From Bifidobacterium thermophilum DSM 20210 (GTDB lineage Bacteria > Actinomycetota > Actinomycetes > Actinomycetales > Bifidobacteriaceae): a stretch of 43,469 nt of DNA. The position numbers and the translations under genes were made by a program. Location: assembly GCA_000771265.1 (NCBI GenBank), contig JDUB01000019.1, forward strand, positions 1 through 43,469, in the 5' to 3' direction. Shown here in pieces: positions 8,545 through 18,600 of the stretch. The first letter of the stretch is position 1. Each line of letters begins with the position of its first letter. The notes under the pieces are model-generated. The model worked only from the letters and a program-made list of their open reading frames with translations, was not told the origin of the DNA and made no database searches.

Positions 8545-8616
8545 TCAGGGCTTGATTGGGGCTTGATGGCGGTGTTGTACTGCGCCTTGATTGCGCTTGA
8601 TTGCGCTTGATTGTGC
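8538..8616 (+). repeat. Short tandem repeat beginning at the pyrD-like stop codon
   Basis: Two blocks of short units follow one another. Three copies of GCTTGAT-type sequence have an 11-12-bp pitch (8539-8571), then three copies of CTTGATTGCG have an exact 10-bp pitch (8586-8615). The first unit supplies the TGA stop codon of the dehydrogenase gene. Confidence 0.7.
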
Positions 8617-8663
8617 TGGGGTTCACGTGGCAGGGTTCGCGCGGCGGATGAACTCCACATCAA

Positions 8664-8910
8664 GCATGTCACCACATACAAAACACGACAGAAAACTGAC
8701 GGTCCGACACTGACCCGCGTTTTCTGCTGGATTGCGTATGCCCCGACATACAAAACTTGCCTGAAAACTGATGATCCAACACTGGCGCGCGGCATTTGCT
8801 GGGTTGCGTATGTCGGGGCACGCACAATCCGGCAAATGCCTCGGGAATCAGCCGCCAAGCAAGCCAGTCAGACGGTTCGCGTATGTCAGGAGATACACGA
8901 ACTGACACCA
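8664..8910. repeat. Four-unit array, 72-73 bp pitch, GTATGYC-type core
   Basis: Units begin GCATG or GTATG at 8664, 8736, 8808 and 8881. Each core is partly palindromic, for example GTATGCCCCGACATAC followed by AAAAC. Units 1 and 2 are similar along their whole length (8675-8740 against 8747-8812, two 66-bp near-copies), while the later ones keep mainly the core. The block has no convincing gene. The same core recurs in the array at 31552-31800. Confidence 0.8.
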
Positions 8911-8981
8911 CCGAACCGCTCACCAACCCATCCAACAACTCACCGACCCACTGCACCGCTGCAATCACCCATCCGCTCTCT

Positions 8982-9033
8982 TTCTACAAACTGGTTACGC
9001 TGACAAAGGAGTTAGCGTAACCAGTTTGTAGAA
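8982..9033. repeat. Perfect 20-bp-arm inverted repeat
   Basis: Arms at 8982-9001 and 9014-9033 are exactly complementary over 20 bp (core ACAAACTGGTTACGCT) around the 12-nt loop GACAAAGGAGTT. It lies between two convergent genes and between two repeat arrays. Two related, less perfect copies occur at 37855-37951, so this is a dispersed element rather than only a terminator. Confidence 0.85.
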
Positions 9034-9098
9034 CGCGCGAAGTCCCCACATTGGTCTCGCAAGAAACGGAATTCATGACTGATTCGACGCCCCACCGC

Positions 9099-9413
9099 GC
9101 GAGTCAATCCTCACACAACGACCTCCGGCACTGCAAAATCAGCCATCCCCGACCGTCCAAACCGCCAACGTGTGAACGAATCCTCACACAACGACTCCCC
9201 GGACCGACAAACCAGCCAATCACAGCCCCCAAACCGTCAGTGTGTGAGTAAATCCTCACACACTGTCCCCCTAAGCCGACCAGAAACCAAAACCGGGCCA
9301 CCCAAACCGCCACCATGCGAGCCAATCCTCACACAACGACCCTCAACGCCACCAAGCCAACTATCCCCGACCGCCCAAACCGCCAACGTGCGAGCCAATC
9401 CTCACACAGACGC
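9099..9413. repeat. Five-unit array, 72-73 bp pitch, GCGAGCCAATCCTCACACA core
   Basis: The block ATCCTCACACA occurs at 9107, 9180, 9252, 9325 and 9398 (intervals 73, 72, 73, 73). Each copy is preceded by GCGAG- or GTGAA-type sequence. Between the cores a second semi-conserved stretch, CCGACCGCCCAAACCGCCA, recurs. Two more units lie at 43331-43430. The arrayed sequence is C- and A-rich on the plus strand. No frame across it looks like a real protein. Confidence 0.85.
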
Positions 9414-9497
9414 ACTCTCGCGCAGATTGGAATCAGCCGATATTCCGACCAGTACCACCAAATGGGCGGCGCCCGCAGACGCCCCGCGCCACCCCGC

Positions 9498-10532
9498 TCA
9501 TTCGGCGAGTGTTGGCGCGGGATCAGGCACCAGGATTCCCGTCCGCGGGTAGTACGTCAGGGTGACGCGCTGACCGGATTCGAGGCCTGACGGCATGAGT
9601 CCCTCATCACCGTTCGCCAACGAAATACGGAATTTCCTGCCGGAGTCAGTCCGGAATTCGTAATAGGCACTCGTCGTGGAACCGCTGAACGTACCCCTGT
9701 ACACGAATGTGACCGTGTCGGTCACCGGGCCGGTCGAATAATCCGAGGCCGTGAACGCCGTCAAGACTCCGCCTGCCGCCAGCACAATCGCTGTCAGCAC
9801 CACCGCCGTCCGCCCGGACATGCCAACCTTCCAGCCGCACCCCACGTCTTTGGCCAGACGCAGTCGCGGCACCGCCTTGACAAGCATGTAAACGATTCCA
9901 ACCACACCGACCACAAGCAGCACCACTGCCAATATGAGCTTGCCGCGCAAACCACTGGCACCAACGCCCCAAGAAAGGCCGGGCAGGAACATGATGAACA
10001 ACGATACGACGCTGAACACGATATTGACGATTCGATTGGGTAGCAGGTCGAAACGATGATCCTGTGATTCAGTCACCACCACACCAGCCGCAGGATTGGA
10101 ATCGCTATACGGTCCGCTTTGCTGCGGGACTTGCTGTGGAACTTGCCGCGACCAAGGTGACCGTTGCATGGGTTGTGGTTGCTGCGATATCGGCGATTGT
10201 TGCAAAGGCTGCGATTGCCCGGAAACCGCCGGCTGCTGCAGCCAAGGAGATTGTTGCGGGGCCTGAGCATACCTCGGCATCGATGGCGTGGATGCACCCG
10301 GACGAGAGGAAGATTGCGCCGGCGGACCCGGCTGTTGCGGCACTGATGGCATCGCAGATTGCTGCGAATACGACCCGTACGGAGACGGCGCCTGCACATA
10401 CCGCCCTTGCGGATACGACAGCTGACCGGATGAACCGAGTTGCCCCGGTACTTGGCCGCCGGACGGCATCCGTCCATCGTGCGGCATCAGTCCACCGCGG
10501 CCAACCGGCGGCATCATATTTGGATTGCCCAT
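9498..10532 (-). CDS. Pro/Gln-rich membrane protein with extracytoplasmic C-terminal domain
   Basis: The protein has 344 residues. Residues about 1-165 are low-complexity and rich in Pro, Gln, Ser and Gly, with repeated QQP, QSP and SPYGS-like blocks, and are probably disordered and cytoplasmic. Three hydrophobic segments follow (IVNIVFSVVSLFIMFLPG; LILAVVLLVVGVVGIVYMLV; AVVLTAIVLAAGGVLTAF). A C-terminal domain of about 80 residues starts at STGPVTDTVTFVYRGTFSG and ends PRTGILVPDPA; it resembles the small beta domains of DUF3592-type proteins. The start at 10532 (MGNPNMMPP) has GGAGGAA upstream. It diverges from the kinase gene across 486 bp, so it may belong to that envelope system. Function unknown. 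Confidence 0.75.
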   Translation of the reverse strand: MGNPNMMPPVGRGGLMPHDGRMPSGGQVPGQLGSSGQLSYPQGRYVQAPSPYGSYSQQSAMPSVPQQPGPPAQSSSRPGASTPSMPRYAQAPQQSPWLQQPAVSGQSQPLQQSPISQQPQPMQRSPWSRQVPQQVPQQSGPYSDSNPAAGVVVTESQDHRFDLLPNRIVNIVFSVVSLFIMFLPGLSWGVGASGLRGKLILAVVLLVVGVVGIVYMLVKAVPRLRLAKDVGCGWKVGMSGRTAVVLTAIVLAAGGVLTAFTASDYSTGPVTDTVTFVYRGTFSGSTTSAYYEFRTDSGRKFRISLANGDEGLMPSGLESGQRVTLTYYPRTGILVPDPAPTLAE

Positions 10533-11018
10533 ATTCTTCCTCCATGCGTCGTGACAGTCATCACCGACCAGCCAGCCACCAGTCTCCGTTGTCCTTCCAT
10601 ACATGTCAGCCGATCGTCGGCGGCATCAATGCTCATGAATATACCTCAGTAGCACCAATCACGCATTGCCATTCCCTCTTATGTACGCCGCTTATGCACG
10701 CCGACGCCCCGCTTCCACGTCGGGACATCAACCGCACGCGTCCGACACGCCGTCTCAGCATATGGGCGCTGCTCCGTTTCAAGGAAATCAAGAGCCCGTC
10801 CAGCCGATAGACACGAACACGAACAGATGAAGTGAAACGTTTGACGACGCAGAACATCGCCATTTTCCAGAATCATTGCTTCGCGTCAGAAGGCAATTCG
10901 TTACCGGCGAGACGTGACATTGCGATCCTTGGCACAGGATACGATTTCGACCAATACATTCGCGCGAACACCAACGCGCATGGGGGACAATGTATGCACA
11001 ATTCTAGGGGGAACTGTC
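10533..11018. promoter_or_regulatory. Divergent intergenic region before the kinase cluster
   Basis: This 486-bp gap must carry the promoters for the leftward Pro/Gln-rich protein gene and the rightward kinase cluster. It contains a tandem pair TTATGTACGCCG / TTATGCACGCCG (10679-10690, 10692-10703), a plausible paired regulator site. I see no convincing gene in it. Confidence 0.45.
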
Positions 11019-12620
11019 ATGACTATCAGTGCACCGCTGTCACTTGGTGGCCCACACGAGCGACCTGTTGCAAGGCCGGATGCCGAGGCCAGGTATTCGT
11101 CGTGGAGCGCAAAGAGCACGCAAACACACCGAACCATCGAGGCTTTTCGGACAACCCATACGCCCCAAGCGGGCATCACGGAACACGCAGTCGGGCGCAT
11201 CCCTGGCTACTCACCCATCATGCAGCTTGGATCGGGCTCGGAAGCCGACGTGTACCTGTACCGTCAGCATGTCCCGAATCGCAAGGTCGCCATCAAGATC
11301 AGCAAGCAGCGGTTGGATTCACAGGCGGCGAATCGTTTGCGTTCCGAAGCTGATTTCATGGGACGGATCTGCACGCACCCGCATATTCTGTCTATTTACG
11401 GAAGCGGCATCACCGCGACCGGACACGGATACACTGTGTTCGAGTACGCCCCGGGAGGCAATTTCAAGGCCTTCCTCGAGCATGACAGACTCACCGCAGA
11501 CCAGATGCTCACCATCGGTATCGATCTGGCGAGCGCACTGTTCACCGCACATCGTAAAGGCATTATCCACCGCGATATCAAGCCAAGCAACATACTCATC
11601 AACGCCCAACATATGCCCATGCTCGCCGATTTCGGTATCGCAGGCACCATCTATGGAGGCCCCGGTGTGGGATTCACCGTTGCCTGGGCACCGCCCGAGG
11701 TACTGGCCAACGGCGGAGGCGGCAATGAGGCGTCCGATATTTATTCCCTAGGTGCCACACTGCTCGCTACGGTGACTGGGCAATCCCCGTATGAATACGC
11801 GTATGCCGACGAGTTAGGCGATTCCCGCGGAAAGGAACGGGCGGAACGGTTGCAGGCCATCATCACGGCAAAGCCGTTGCTGGCATTCCACCGTCCGGAC
11901 ATTCCCGCCCCCGTTGAGCGCGTGTTGCACAAGGCGATGAGCCCGGCTCCCGAGGACCGGTATTATTCGGCGCTGGAATTCGCTCGCGATATGCAGCGCG
12001 CGCAACTGGAAATGTACGGTCATACCGCGTGCACGACAATCGAGGGCGAGGCGGATATCCCCGCGGATGTCGCCACGAACGCACGCTTGGCCACGACGAC
12101 AACGCCGGCGACTGTCGAGTCGTCCCGCCGCAGCCTACCATGGACGAAACCGCCTGTCATCGCATTGGCCGCCCTTGCCGCAATCGTCGCGATCGCGTCG
12201 GGATTCCTTTTCCTGATTGCCCCGCATATGGATACAACCTCAGACGACCGCGCCGTGCAGGTCTCGGCCAGCGGCCCCGGTGGCAAGACTTCGGGGCGAG
12301 ATAACGGGAATGTCCCTGATTCGGGGGTTGTTGCAGGCTCGGTCCCCCAAGTGCGCGGTCTTTCCGGCGCGTACAACGCCGCCGGCACCAAAGCGACGTT
12401 CTCGTGGACCAATCCCGATCCCCAGGATGGCGACGTATATGCGTGGACGATTGTGGGTGGCACGGACGAATCCGCGAGTTCGCAAACCGCGCTGACCTCG
12501 TCGACATCCATCGACATCGCCCCGTCCGGTGAAGCACACACTTGTATCCAAGTGAGTCTGATCCGCGCGGACAGACGGATGTCCGACACCCCCGCGATGG
12601 CATGCGCCATCAGACCGTAA
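11019..12620 (+). CDS. Membrane Ser/Thr protein kinase with extracellular FN3-like tail (Pkb2-like)
   Basis: The 533-residue Hanks-type kinase has a Gly-rich loop LGSGSEADVY, the VAIKIS lysine, the catalytic loop HRDIKPSN, and DFGIAGT with a short activation segment to WAPPEV. The kinase domain spans residues about 65-345. A variable linker leads to one transmembrane helix (VIALAALAAIVAIASGFLFLIA, about 388-409). The outer part, after a Gly/Ser linker, is one FN3-like beta domain (VRGLSGAYNAAGTKATFSWT) with two Cys near its end. It lacks PASTA repeats, so it is not a PknB homologue of the division cluster. The start at 11019 has AGGGGGAA upstream. It heads the surface cluster; likely substrates are its neighbours (inference). 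Confidence 0.93.
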   Translation: MTISAPLSLGGPHERPVARPDAEARYSSWSAKSTQTHRTIEAFRTTHTPQAGITEHAVGRIPGYSPIMQLGSGSEADVYLYRQHVPNRKVAIKISKQRLDSQAANRLRSEADFMGRICTHPHILSIYGSGITATGHGYTVFEYAPGGNFKAFLEHDRLTADQMLTIGIDLASALFTAHRKGIIHRDIKPSNILINAQHMPMLADFGIAGTIYGGPGVGFTVAWAPPEVLANGGGGNEASDIYSLGATLLATVTGQSPYEYAYADELGDSRGKERAERLQAIITAKPLLAFHRPDIPAPVERVLHKAMSPAPEDRYYSALEFARDMQRAQLEMYGHTACTTIEGEADIPADVATNARLATTTTPATVESSRRSLPWTKPPVIALAALAAIVAIASGFLFLIAPHMDTTSDDRAVQVSASGPGGKTSGRDNGNVPDSGVVAGSVPQVRGLSGAYNAAGTKATFSWTNPDPQDGDVYAWTIVGGTDESASSQTALTSSTSIDIAPSGEAHTCIQVSLIRADRRMSDTPAMACAIRP

Positions 12621-12670
12621 TCGCAAGCACAAGAACACAGCACATTTCACGCCCAAGGAAGAGCCAGAAT

Positions 12671-15600
12671 ATGAGCAGCAGCAATTTCACCGAACGTCAA
12701 CCGTTGCCGCCGCCCAACGAGATGCGGAAGCGTTTCCCTGCCATGACGCGACGGCTGGTACCGCCCGGCAACCGGCGGTGGATTACCCCGGTCGTCATGC
12801 TGGTTCTGCTGCTTGGCATCGTCGCCGGTTGCGTCATTGTCAGTTCGGTGACACAGCCACACGTGCAGCTTGATGACGGCACGGTATGGGTCACTTCGCT
12901 CAAGGACCATAAGGCCGCGCGGTTCAACGTGAAGAACCGGGATGCCGACGCCGGTGTCACTTCGACGGCAGCACGTTTCGACATAGCCCAGCACGATGGT
13001 GACACCGTGATTGCCGAGGGGACAAAAGCGAGCAATATCGCGGCTTCCACAGTCAGCGTACACGGAAACACCAGCATCACCGCCGATATGGAAACCGCAA
13101 TCGGCGGGAAGACGGCGGCGGTTATCAACACGAAAACGGGGAACGTGTGGGTGGGTTCTGCCTCCGATATTGCCTCGGTGAACCCGACAAGCGGCAGTCC
13201 GACCATGAAACTCGGCTCCTCGGGTGCGATTGCCGTGACCCATGATGGTGTCGTGTACGGGTATCGCCCGTCCGATCATGCGGTGTTGAGCGTTGACGGC
13301 CCACGGGGCTCGTCGAACGAGGTCGCTCGAATCGAGAACGCCACGGGGGTTGAATCGTTCACGGTCATCGGCGGCACGCCGGTCGTCGGCGGCAATGGTA
13401 AGGTGTTCTGGCCGAAAGGAAACGCCGACATCGGCTTGCAAGGTAAGGTGACGCTACAGGCCCCATCCACCGATGGCAAGCAGAGCAGCTGGGTAGCGGC
13501 GGCGACCCCGCGCGGCCTCGCCTTGGTCAATCTACATTCCGGTGCTGTAAACACATTGCCGAAAGCGGGCAAGGGCGACGCGGCACGACCGGTGTCGACC
13601 GGCGGATGCGTCTTCGCGGCGTGGGCACAGCAGGCGGAAAACCATGTCAGTGCATGCGCCGCAAACGGCAAGGGAGCGACATACTCATCACTGGAATCCA
13701 TCGACCCCACCTCGCAACTCGTCTTCCGCACCAACCATCGTCTGGTGGTGCTCAACGACGTAATCAACGGCAATGTGTGGAACCCGCGGGATTCCGCCAA
13801 AGTCATCAAAATCCAGTGGAACAAGGTGGAAACCAAGGAATCCAAGCAGCAGGAGCGCAACAACGACAGCGCCAGCAATCAGCGTCATTTCAGCAAAAGC
13901 TGCTCCTCCCAGTCAGGGCAAATCAGGGCGCAGGATGATGCGTTCGGTGCGCGTACCGGATCGCAGCAGATTCTCGACGTGTTGCGTAACGATGAGCAGA
14001 CCGACTGCTCGGTGCTGCACATCGATTCGGTCAGCGCGCCCGACGGTGCGAATATCTCGGTCTTCCCCGTTTATGACGGACGGTACCTGCAACTTGATGC
14101 CTCGGCCGCAGGGGCGGGTGAAGTGACGTTCAGCTATGAGATTTCTGACGGACGCGGCCAGACCGCCAGCGCGAATGTGTCTCTGAACCTCACCGACGGC
14201 GAGGACCGGGCCCCGCAACAAACCGACGTTCCCCCGGAAATCGACGTCGAACAGGGGGCTTCCTACACTGCCAATGCGTTGGAAAGCTTCTCCGACCCCG
14301 ACGGCGACCCGCTGACCTTGGTTTCGGCGTCACCGCAGAACACCGATCAGGTGACTGTCTCCACACGAGCCGACGGCCAACTCGTGTTCAACGCCGGTTC
14401 TATGTCCTCAGGACGCGCGGGCATCGAAGTCACCGTATCGGACGGGAAGCAAACCGGTACGGGAATGATCTATTTCTCGGTGAAACCGGCGAACACGCTC
14501 ACCGCCGTGATCGACCCGGTGGCTAGGCAGACCACGCCCGGCACCCGCACCACCATCGCGCTCAAGCAGTATGTGCACGGCACCAGCGCGGAACCCGCCC
14601 AACTGACCTCGGTGGAATCCGTGCCCGGCGTATCCGCCACCATGAACGCGGCGGATATGTCGATTGCGTTCAGCGCATCAAGCCCGGGCACCTACTATGT
14701 GCCGTACACCATCACCCAAGGCACCATTGCGGCGACCGGCCTCGTACGGGTGGAGGTGCAGGCCGTAACCGGCGACGCCGCCACGCCGGTTGCGACGAAC
14801 GATGTGGCTCTGCTGGGCGCGGATAACACCGCAATCGTCGAACCACTGACCAACGATGTCGACCCGTTGGGCGGCGTCCTGTCAGTGACCAGCGTCGCCG
14901 CGGACACGCACAGCGGCATAAAAACCGGTATTGTGGGCAACAAGCGAATCTACATCACCGCCCGCCAAGTGCCTACAGAACCGGCGCAATTGACATACAC
15001 CGTGTCCAACGCAGCCGGATCTTCGACCGGCATAATCACCTTGCAACCGCCCGCATTGACCAGATCAAACTCCGTACCGAAAGCCGAGAATGTCACAGCG
15101 CAGGTGAGAACTGGCGGCATCGTGTCCGTAAACGTGCTCGACCATGTGACTTACTCGGACGGGACCACAGTAAAACTGCAAGACAACCTGCAGGTCGACA
15201 AGGCCACATTCAAGGGCCTGGTGTTCGTCTCCGGGAACACCGTACGTTATCAGGCCGCGGGAGAACCCGGGTCCTACCCCGTCACATACACGGTCAAAGA
15301 CAATCTGGGCAACACAGCCTCCGCCACCATCACCATTGATGTGCACCGCAAGGATGCCGCCGACAAGGCTGCTCCAACCCCCTCGGATGCGGAGGCCCAG
15401 GTGGCAGCAGGCAGGAAAGTCCAGATTCCAATCACACTGACCGGTATCGACCCTGACGGCGACGACGTGCAACTGCTCGGATTGGGTAGCAAGGCACCGA
15501 AACTCGGCCACATCACCGAAGTGGGCGCCACATACCTGGTGTATGAGGCGTACGCCGATTCGTCAGGCACCGACACCTTCTCCTACGCTGTGGAGGATTG

Positions 15601-18600
15601 GACCGGACAGCGGGCGACCGCGCAAATCCGTGTGGGCGTCTTCTCCTCCGGCTCCGATTCCGGCGTGTACGCGCGCGATGACGAAATCACCCTGCGCCCG
15701 AATACGGCGACGACCGTACCAGTAGCCCAGAACGACATCTGCGGCGATAACACGGACCTCACGGTCGCCGAACACGTCGAATCGCAAGGCATCAACGGCA
15801 TCACCGTCATCGACGGCATGCTCGCGTTCACCACGCCGAAACAGGCAGGCACCTATTACGCGGCGTATACGGTCAAGAACAAGGCCGGCCTGTCCGACAC
15901 CGCGACCCTGACGGTGAACGTCGACGCGAACGCCCCCATCGCCCCTCCGACCGCTTACGATTACCGCGTTCCCGCAGCGGCCACAATCGACAAGAAATCC
16001 GTGGACGTAGATGTCTCGCAGTGGATCGCCAATCCCTCGGGAACCGCCGACGAGCTGACCGTGGGCGTCGATCCCTCCGCCGCAGATCATGCTCATATCA
16101 AAGGTGGCAAGGGTTCCACCACCATCACCGTGGAGCTGACCGACGAGGCGCGTGCGGTCCCGTACACCGTGACGAACACGACGTACAGCATCACATCCAC
16201 CGCGTTCATCCAAGTGCCGGCGTACGGCGTCTTCCCGCCCACCCTGCGTCCGAAAGCCCCCACGTTGAAAGTCAACGCGCGTGAAACCATCACTATCAAC
16301 ATCGCCGACTATGTTCGTGTGGGCGCAGGCAAAACCGCCTACGTGGACGGTGCGGATTTGGTGAGCGCCACAAAAGCCGCGGACGACAACCTGTACGTCA
16401 ACGACCAAACGCTACGGTTCACCGCGCCCAGCGACTATGCCGGTCCAGCTTCCATCACCTTCACCGCAACGGACGGCAAACGCGGCAAGAACGACAACGT
16501 GAAAATCGTCAATTCCGCGGTGCTTACCCTGCCGATCACCGTGATCGGACGTAACGTGCCCGCCCCGACCTTCTCCTCTTCCACAATCGATGTGGTTGCC
16601 GGCGAAAGCGCTTCGACCATCGACTTGAAAGCGCTGACCCATTCGGCATCCGGATTATACGATGACGAGAAGCAATACACGTATTCCGGTGGGGCGAGCA
16701 CCAACGGTGTCACCGCCAAGGTGAGTTCGACCGGCAAACTGACCGTGTCCGCGGACAAAACCGCCACAGCCGGCACCACCGTCAATGTGCCGATTGCCAT
16801 CGCCTATGCGAAAGGCACAGTCAACGCCGGCTTGACGGTGCGCGTCACCTCATCCACCAGACCGTTGGCGCGTCTGGGTGACAAGGCGATAACCATCAAA
16901 GCCGGATCCGTCAGGCAGGTCAATATGCTGTCCGACGCCTTCAACCCGTTCCCGGACACCCCTTTGACCGCAACCGGCTGCGTTTCGGACAAGAACGCGA
17001 AATTCACCGTGGATTGTTCGCCCGACGGCGTGGTATCCATCAAGGCGGCCTTAGACATCGGCGCAAGCACGAACAGGGTGATCGTCACCGTGCGCGACGC
17101 CACCCAGGCCAAGGACCGCGAAGTGACCGGGACCATCAACGTTTCCGTGACGGACAAGCCCGATGCGCCGCTCCTGTCCGCGGTTTCAGGCAAACCGCAG
17201 GATGGCAGAGTCGATTTGAGTTGGACGGCCGGATCGGCCAACGGCAGCCCAATCACCGAATATCGGGTCATCTGGGGCGGCGAGGGTTCCGGCCAGAAAT
17301 CCTGCGGCGCGGCAACCTCGTGTACGGTGGACGGCCTGAGAAACGGCAGAACCTACACGTTCAAGGTGCAGGCGAAGAACGAGGTCGGCTGGTCGAAGGA
17401 ATCCAACGCCGTGGAAAGCACACCCGACAAACTGCCGGACGCGCCGACAGATGTGACGGCCGAAGCAGGTGAATACACTGTCACGGTCACGTGGAAAGCC
17501 CCGAACGGCGATTTCTCCGCGATTGACAAGTACCGGGTGACGCTGAGCGGCACGAACGCGCCCGCCCCCGTTGAAACGAACGGCACCAGCGTCACCTTCG
17601 CCATCGAAAACAACACGATTGTCGACGGCGCATCCTACAAGGCGACCGTGCAATCGCACAACAAGGTGAACTGGAGCCAGCCTTCCAAACAGTCCGGCGA
17701 TGCGAAGCCCTGGGGCAAGCCGGACGCCCCGGCCGTCACATTGACCAATAATGACACGCGCGGAACCGTCACCGTCGAATCGGTCGGCAATACACGCAAC
17801 GCGGGATGCAAGTCCATTGAACTGTCCGGAGACGTCACCATGACGATGTCCTGCTCCGGATCGGAATCCTTCGACATCCCGGAGCGTAATCTCAACACAA
17901 AGGAATACGTCGTCGAAGCGATCGTCATCGGCAAGAAGGCAACGCGAAGCGACCCCGCCAAGGTGACTTTCACTCCGCGGTACACCGTGGAAAAGCCGGA
18001 ACGCGTCTCCGTTTCCGGCGACAACGGCATCTGCATGGTCACATGGAAGATGCGGGGGCACGCCGACGGGTACACCGTGCACGCAAGCGGGTTCAATCCC
18101 TATGAGGCCGGGGCGTCCGAACGGTCGCACGATTTCATGATGGCCCCATGGCAGTCCTGCACTTCGGCCAGCGTGATGCAGCGGTTCAAGGGGGTGACAA
18201 GCAAACCGACCGAAGGCAGCGCCTCCCCTGCCTATGTGAACAAGCAGAAAGCGGGCATCCAGGCACCGCAATTGCGCTGGAGCAGCACCGATACGGACAC
18301 CATCGACATCACCGGCGGAACCGTGAACATGTACGGGCAGTCAGGCAAAACCATGATCACCTTCACAGCAGAAGGCAAGTCGTACGATGTCCCGTGGGCA
18401 CCCTCCGATCGCACGCTCAATGTCAACAACATACTCCCGACGGGAGCCGACTATGTCTGGAAGGCGCGCGTGGTCGGCGACGACCCGGCATTGAGCAATG
18501 AGACCAGCGGCGAGCGCCTGAAAGATGCCGACAGGTACCAGCCGCCCGCGCAGCCGGACCCGACAACGAGCCCGAGCGCGAGTCCCATCACAAACCCCAG

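Noticed and set aside
8623..8968. Minus-strand frames with 24-residue repeats across the 72-bp array
   Set aside because: The pitch is 72-73 bp and slips frame at later units, composition is not protein-like, and there is no ribosome site. The non-coding repeat explains it.
11230..11260. Loss of the third Gly in the kinase Gly-rich loop (Ala instead)
   Set aside because: Ala at this place is common in actinobacterial kinases; all catalytic residues are present.
10832..11353. Plus-strand frame overlapping the kinase start
   Set aside because: It overlaps the kinase domain in another frame with no family resemblance; the kinase frame is clearly the real one.
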